The position numbers and the translations under genes are program-made. This document shows, one piece after another, positions 60,502-64,000 of a stretch of 64,000 nucleotides of DNA (the first letter of the stretch is position 1; every line of letters begins with the position of its first letter). The stretch lies in NCBI RefSeq assembly GCF_030123405.1, contig NZ_CP126110.1, positions 1,178,001 through 1,242,000 of the forward strand, written 5' to 3'. The stretch is from Neobacillus sp. WH10 (GTDB lineage Bacteria; Bacillota; Bacilli; Bacillales; Cytobacillaceae). A model generated the notes under the pieces. That model did no database searches and had not been told where the DNA came from. It was given only the letters and a program-made list of their open reading frames with translations.

Positions 60502-61377
60502 ATGAAGGAAAAACTTTACACAATTGGTGAAGTCTCAAAACTAGTGAATATCTCTATTAAAGCTCTTCGTTATTACGATAAAATCGACTTATTTAAACCT
60601 GCTTATGTCGATCCGGATACTAACTATCGTTATTATAAAGACTCACAAATTTATCTTCTGGATATAATCAAATCACTTAAATATATTGGTACACCATTAG
60701 AAGAAATGAAGAAAGTACAAGGATTAAAGAGAGATGATTTTTTCGCCTTTTTAACGGAACAAGAAAAAAATGTAAGAAAAAAAATAGATTTTTTATTAGA
60801 AATCGAACAAATTATTGCGAATGCTAAAAAGGGGTTGCAAAGGCAGAAGGAATATCCTGCACTTGGTGAAGTGTTTCTTTCATATGAAGAAGAAATACAA
60901 ATTATACAGACAAAGGCAGAAGGGATTGATCCGAAAAATATTTTAAATGCTTCTTACAGTAAATTGAAGAAATTTGCTGCGTCGACAGAAGGATTTAGAA
61001 ACAATGGTTATGGAGCCATTTTTTCATATCAGCCTTATAAACATATTGATGAAGTTACTTATCGATATTTATTTACACCTGTTTTAACAAATAAACAGAT
61101 TTCATTACTTAGGCAGGATACTGAAGTCACAAAAATTCCACAAGGTAAATACGTATGTATTACGTTTAACAGCATATCAACAGAAGATTACTTTTTGAAT
61201 TTACAAAAACTACTTAATTATGTTGCAGTCCATCAATTAACGGTTATCAGTGATATATATGAATCTTTAATACACATTGATTATTCTCCGAATCAACAGG
61301 AAGAATATCTGATTGAAATGAGAATACGAGTAGCAGAATCTACAGACAATGGAAAGTTGAAGGTGACAAATACATGA
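60502..61377 (+). CDS. bmrR: MerR-family multidrug-sensing activator BmrR
   Basis: A 291-residue regulator. The N-terminal MerR HTH (Y-T-I-G-E-V-S-K-L-V-N-I-S-I-K-A-L-R-Y-Y-D-K-I-D-L-F-K-P) is followed by a long coiled-coil helix and a GyrI-like drug-binding domain from about 120. A-L-G-E-V-F, N-A-S-Y-S-K-L-K-K-F and S-D-I-Y-E-S keep the acidic residue known to hold cationic drugs in BmrR. It activates bmr by untwisting the 19-bp-spacer promoter. The frame is open to 60394 inside bmr; AAGGAAGTG supports the ATG at 60502, with 60496 as an alternative. Confidence 0.94.
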   Translation: MKEKLYTIGEVSKLVNISIKALRYYDKIDLFKPAYVDPDTNYRYYKDSQIYLLDIIKSLKYIGTPLEEMKKVQGLKRDDFFAFLTEQEKNVRKKIDFLLEIEQIIANAKKGLQRQKEYPALGEVFLSYEEEIQIIQTKAEGIDPKNILNASYSKLKKFAASTEGFRNNGYGAIFSYQPYKHIDEVTYRYLFTPVLTNKQISLLRQDTEVTKIPQGKYVCITFNSISTEDYFLNLQKLLNYVAVHQLTVISDIYESLIHIDYSPNQQEEYLIEMRIRVAESTDNGKLKVTNT

Positions 61378-61461
61378 AGGTGTACTGAGTTAATAAGGAT
61401 TTTAGGTGTTATGAGAAAAAGTGAGTAAATAAATTAAAAATATAAAATCGGGGATAAGAAA

Positions 61462-61920
61462 ATGACTCAAAATAGCATTGTTTTAGTGGTTAGTGTATCG
61501 ATAATTAAAGACGACGAAGTTTTAATTATAAAAGAAAATAAACCATCTGCAATTAATAAATGGAATTTTCCATCCGGACGTATTGAACATAAAGAAGACA
61601 TACTCGATGCTGCCTGTAGGGAAGTTAAAGAAGAAACCGGGTTTGATGTTAAACTTACTGGCACAACTGGTATATATAATTTTATCAGCAGTTCAAATAA
61701 TCAAGTGATTTTATTTCATTTTACTGGAGAAATTACCGGAGATTCATTGAAGATTGTAGAGGACGAAATTATAGACAGTAAATGGATTAAGGTATCTGAA
61801 CTTAAGAATTTTGATAATAATGAACTTCGTGAGGCAAATGTAATAAGGCAAATAATGGATAGTTTATTAAATCAAAAAGTTTATTCAATAACTGTTTTTA
61901 ATGAACAATTGTGTAATTAA
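61462..61920 (+). CDS. Nudix hydrolase
   Basis: A 152-residue Nudix protein with a full Nudix box, G-R-I-E-H-K-E-D-I-L-D-A-A-C-R-E-V-K-E-E (about 34-53) followed by T-G. It hydrolyses a nucleoside diphosphate derivative; substrate unknown. Residues 135-152 form a non-conserved tail. A GGGGATAAG site lies before the ATG. Confidence 0.93.
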   Translation: MTQNSIVLVVSVSIIKDDEVLIIKENKPSAINKWNFPSGRIEHKEDILDAACREVKEETGFDVKLTGTTGIYNFISSSNNQVILFHFTGEITGDSLKIVEDEIIDSKWIKVSELKNFDNNELREANVIRQIMDSLLNQKVYSITVFNEQLCN

Positions 61921-62047
61921 GTTAATTTCCCTAATTTAACAAAAGGATCAGTATAGTTATTTTTACTCAGTGACAAGTTAATCATAGATCTGATGTATCA
62001 GGCAAAGAAAATTTAAATAAGAATAGAAAAAAGAGGTGATTTATATC

Positions 62048-62530
62048 TTGGACATCATATTTTGGATTATTATTTTCGCATGTTTTATCTTTAGTTTTAT
62101 TGGACTCGTTTATCCGATTATTCCTTCTGTTTTGTTGATTTGGGTTGGAGTGGTGTTATATCATTTTGGGGTAAATTCAAATGAGCTTACTTGGATAACG
62201 TGGACCATGTTGGGGTTATTAACGGTTTTTATTTTTTTAGCAGATTATTTAGCGAATCTTCACTTTGTCGATAAAGCAGGGGGATCTCAATGGGGAATGA
62301 GAGCTGCAACGATTGGATTAATTGTTGGAAGCTTTGTAATACCGCCTTTTGGCGTCATTATTGTGCCGTTTGCATTAGTATTAATTGCTGAAATGATACA
62401 AAAGAAAACATTCCAAGAATCCATTAAAGTGGCGTTTGCTACCTTAATTGCGTTTTTTAGCGGAACGTTTGCAAAAGCGATTATCCAGTTTATTATGATT
62501 GGTGTTTTTGTATTTGGCGTGATTTTTTAA
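62048..62530 (+). CDS. DUF456 family membrane protein (YqgC-like)
   Basis: A 160-residue protein with four or five membrane helices and Gly-rich turns (F-I-G-L-V-Y-P-I-I-P-S-V, A-G-G-S-Q-W-G-M-R-A-A-T-I-G-L-I-V-G), the DUF456 pattern. Function unknown. The GTG at 62036 lies inside the AAGAGGTGAT ribosome site; TTG at 62048 gives normal spacing, so it is the start chosen. A hairpin follows directly. Confidence 0.88.
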   Translation: MDIIFWIIIFACFIFSFIGLVYPIIPSVLLIWVGVVLYHFGVNSNELTWITWTMLGLLTVFIFLADYLANLHFVDKAGGSQWGMRAATIGLIVGSFVIPPFGVIIVPFALVLIAEMIQKKTFQESIKVAFATLIAFFSGTFAKAIIQFIMIGVFVFGVIF

Positions 62531-62573
62531 GAAAGCAGGCTTTTCGTTGCATGAAAAGGCCTGTTTTCTTTAT
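62531..62573 (+). terminator. terminator of the DUF456 gene
   Basis: CAGGCTTTTC pairs with GAAAAGGCCTG (one bulged base) around about seven bases, followed by TTTTCTTTA. Confidence 0.78.
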
Positions 62574-62776
62574 TCGGAGAATATTCCACGATAAAGTCAA
62601 TCATATCCAAAGGATTTCCAATTAATATCTAATAAATGTCGTATATTTTGAAAAATAGGTAGTAAGTGTTCAGATTTAAGTCATAAACGCAAAAATATAT
62701 GTAATAAGTTTTTAAAAATATGTCGTAATTGGAGGAAATTGTAGCGTAATGAGGAGGCTACGTGGACTTTTTTGAT

Positions 62777-62920
62777 TAAAATCCCGGGAAATTCCTATTA
62801 GAAGGCTTCTACATCGATGTTTTAGCTAAAAAGTTTAGGAAATCCCTACGTAGAAGGCTCCTACATCGATGTTTGGGCTTAAAATCCCGGGAAACCCCCA
62901 TCTAGAAGGCAAAATCGGGA
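62777..62920. repeat. 52-bp tandem repeat, about 2.7 copies
   Basis: TAGAAGGC recurs at 62799, 62851 and 62903, exactly 52 bp apart. Shared parts are ATCCCGGGAAA, TAGAAGGCTYCTACATCGAT and GTTT-GCT. The first two units diverge by several substitutions. TAGAAGGC-TCCTACATC lets each unit fold on itself only weakly. It fills most of the 357-bp gap after the DUF456 terminator; no gene is seen there. Confidence 0.8.
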
Positions 62921-63050
62921 TTGTAAACAAGTGCGTTTCTTCCATTATGAAAGTGGTATTTTTATTGAAAAAATAATAATAAAAGGTTATTTTCTCAACA
63001 TTACCGAATATATAAGGAAGATAATTGGTAATAGGGAAGTGTTCAATTTG

Positions 63051-63119
63051 AACTATGTATTAATGGGGGTTGTTTTTATATATTCGGTTTATCAATTTCT
63101 TGTAAAAGGTTTAGATTAA
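63051..63119 (+). CDS. possible 22-residue membrane peptide
   Basis: A TTG in the 63048-63051 area, about nine bases after GGAAGTG, would start a peptide reading N-Y-V-L-M-G-V-V-F-I-Y-S-V-Y-Q-F-L-V-K-G-L-D: one hydrophobic helix with a charged end. The longer frame from 62931 has no ribosome site and overlaps repeat-like DNA. Whether this is expressed is uncertain. Confidence 0.25.
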   Translation, partial: NYVLMGVVFIYSVYQFLVKGLD

Positions 63120-63318
63120 TATGAATACATAACTCATTAAGAGCGAAGGCAAGAATTTTTTCAATAGATGGTTATACATTTGATTGGAATGTGTTATTTG
63201 CAAAGGTCAATTTAACTTGCTGACGATAAAGGGGATATTAAAGAAATCCAAGGTGTAAATATTTGTGGATTTTGGATTGAGTATTGAAATGCAATTATTG
63301 TAGAAAGGAGGGTTTTAG

Positions 63319-63522
63319 ATGACACCAAAGCATATTGTTTCAGCAGCAGCTATTGTGCTGAACAACCAGAATGAAATTTTATTAATCAAAGGGCCACGAA
63401 GAGGTTGGGAAATGCCTGGTGGGCAGGTTGAAGAAGGAGAATCATTGAAGGATGCTGCTATTAGGGAAACTAAAGAAGAATCAGGTATCGATATTGCGTT
63501 CGGGTTTGAGAATAAGAAGTGA
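63319..63522 (+). pseudogene. truncated Nudix hydrolase
   Basis: 67 codons: V-S-A-A-A-I-V-L-N-N-Q-N-E-I-L-L-I-K-G, W-E-M-P-G-G and a complete Nudix box (G-G-Q-V-E-E-G-E-S-L-K-D-A-A-I-R-E-T-K-E-E-S-G). The frame then ends after A-F-G-F-E-N-K-K, where relatives continue for about 80 residues. The C-terminal half of the fold is missing, so the product is unlikely to be active. AGAAAGGAGG precedes the ATG. The next gene's ribosome site follows immediately. Confidence 0.75.
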
Positions 63523-63534
63523 AAAAGGTGTAAA

Positions 63535-64000
63535 TGGAAATGTTGGGTAAAAATGTATTGATTTTGCAGTTTGGCTGCGTTTAAAAATGGATTTTCCAAT
63601 AAGGGTTGTAGTGTACCTAAAAAAAGATTATCAAATAAAAACGATTGATACTAAAGAGTTGGTAAGTGCTACATTTTTTGCCCCATTCGAAAAGAATGTC
63701 GAGCCTTATATTAGAGTGGCAACGGGTGACTTTGAAGAATTAGTTTCGGAAAGCGGATATGAGAGTGCTATTTTTGCGATATTAAATAGTATAGCTCACG
63801 AAGTCATGCACTACCAACAATGGATTGAAGAACGAGAATTCGATGAAGATGAAGCAGAAACCAATAGTCCTAAAATAGTAGAAGATTATTATTATGGCGA
63901 TTCTTTTTTTGAAGAGCTAGAAAAAAATCAAAAAGTATGGACTATTGAAAATGAGCAAGGTGTTCCTACTGCTACAAATATGGAAGGACAATGCTTTCTG
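63535..64000 (+). pseudogene. HExxH-motif protein, probable frameshift, runs off the window
   Basis: From ATG 63587 an open frame runs to the window edge. It encodes F-P-I-R-V-V-V-Y-L-K-K-D-Y, D-T-K-E-L-V-S-A-T-F-F-A-P-F, then N-S-I-A-H-E-V-M-H-Y-Q-Q-W with a zinc-protease-like H-E-x-x-H, and an acidic stretch. No ribosome site precedes that ATG. One fits the ATGs at 63535-63541 in another frame, and a single base added in the A-run near 63550 would join the two frames. Either a frameshifted gene or a sequencing error. The 3' end is outside the window. Confidence 0.55.

Noticed and set aside
62931..63050. N-terminal part of a 62-codon frame after the 52-bp repeat
   Set aside because: No ribosome site and no conserved pattern; only the last 22 codons look membrane-like and are listed with low confidence.

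Overview
The window looks like a chromosomal segment of an aerobic, low-GC, Gram-positive Bacillaceae (Bacillus/Neobacillus-like). The evidence is strong AGGAGG-type ribosome binding sites, frequent TTG/GTG starts, a T-box leader, and recognisable TnrA, CcpA (cre), Bmr/BmrR and YozG/YoaS-type genes or sites. No rRNA, tRNA, CRISPR array, phage module or intact transposase was seen.

Layout. 0-8.7 kb holds small housekeeping and accessory genes: DUF488, a YitT membrane protein, a hemolysin III family protein, DUF1836, a beta-helix protein, a double VOC protein, an ECF sigma factor with a DUF4030 membrane partner, an RDD protein and DUF3892. 8.7-20.7 kb on the minus strand is a nearly complete branched-chain amino acid gene set. 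ilvE-ilvD has its own promoter with a cre site and a possible CodY box. A T-box leader follows, then about 550 bp of hairpin-forming tandem repeats, then ilvB-ilvN-ilvC-leuA-leuB-leuC-leuD ending in a strong terminator. 20.9-24.6 kb on the minus strand is a nitrogen block: tnrA, then amt, a GlnD-like DUF294 nucleotidyltransferase and a DnaQ-like exonuclease. Matches to the TnrA box lie upstream of both tnrA and amt. 25.3-27.6 kb is a quinol-dependent nitric oxide reductase. 28-30.3 kb is an amino acid ABC importer. 30.4-38.2 kb has a DUF3267 membrane protein with a probable ATT start, a STAND-like ATPase with C-terminal HTH facing a secreted protein gene, a zinc-ribbon protein, and a large TPR-dynamin-like GTPase.

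From about 38.2 kb the DNA looks more AT-rich and becomes a patchwork of small stress, resistance and modification genes (VOC, SRPBCC, serine hydrolases, DinB, AraC, GNAT, Nudix, SAM methyltransferases, MazG-like, TetR, MocR/EamA). It also contains several decayed genes: a methyltransferase, a GNAT fragment, a start-less reverse ORF, a remnant near 54 kb, a truncated Nudix gene and a probably frameshifted HExxH protein at the right edge. Two inverted copies of a hairpin element flank the EamA/MocR pair. A 52-bp tandem repeat lies near 62.8 kb. The best-defined resistance unit is bmr-bmrR with a MerR-type 19-bp-spacer promoter carrying a dyad operator.

Functionally, ilvE, ilvD, ilvBN and ilvC give valine and isoleucine synthesis and leuABCD gives leucine. 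The control signals read carbon status (cre), possibly branched-chain amino acid/GTP status (CodY) and tRNA charging (T-box). The adjacent tnrA/amt block couples ammonium uptake to nitrogen limitation. All assignments come from reading motifs and recalled family resemblance; no database search was run.
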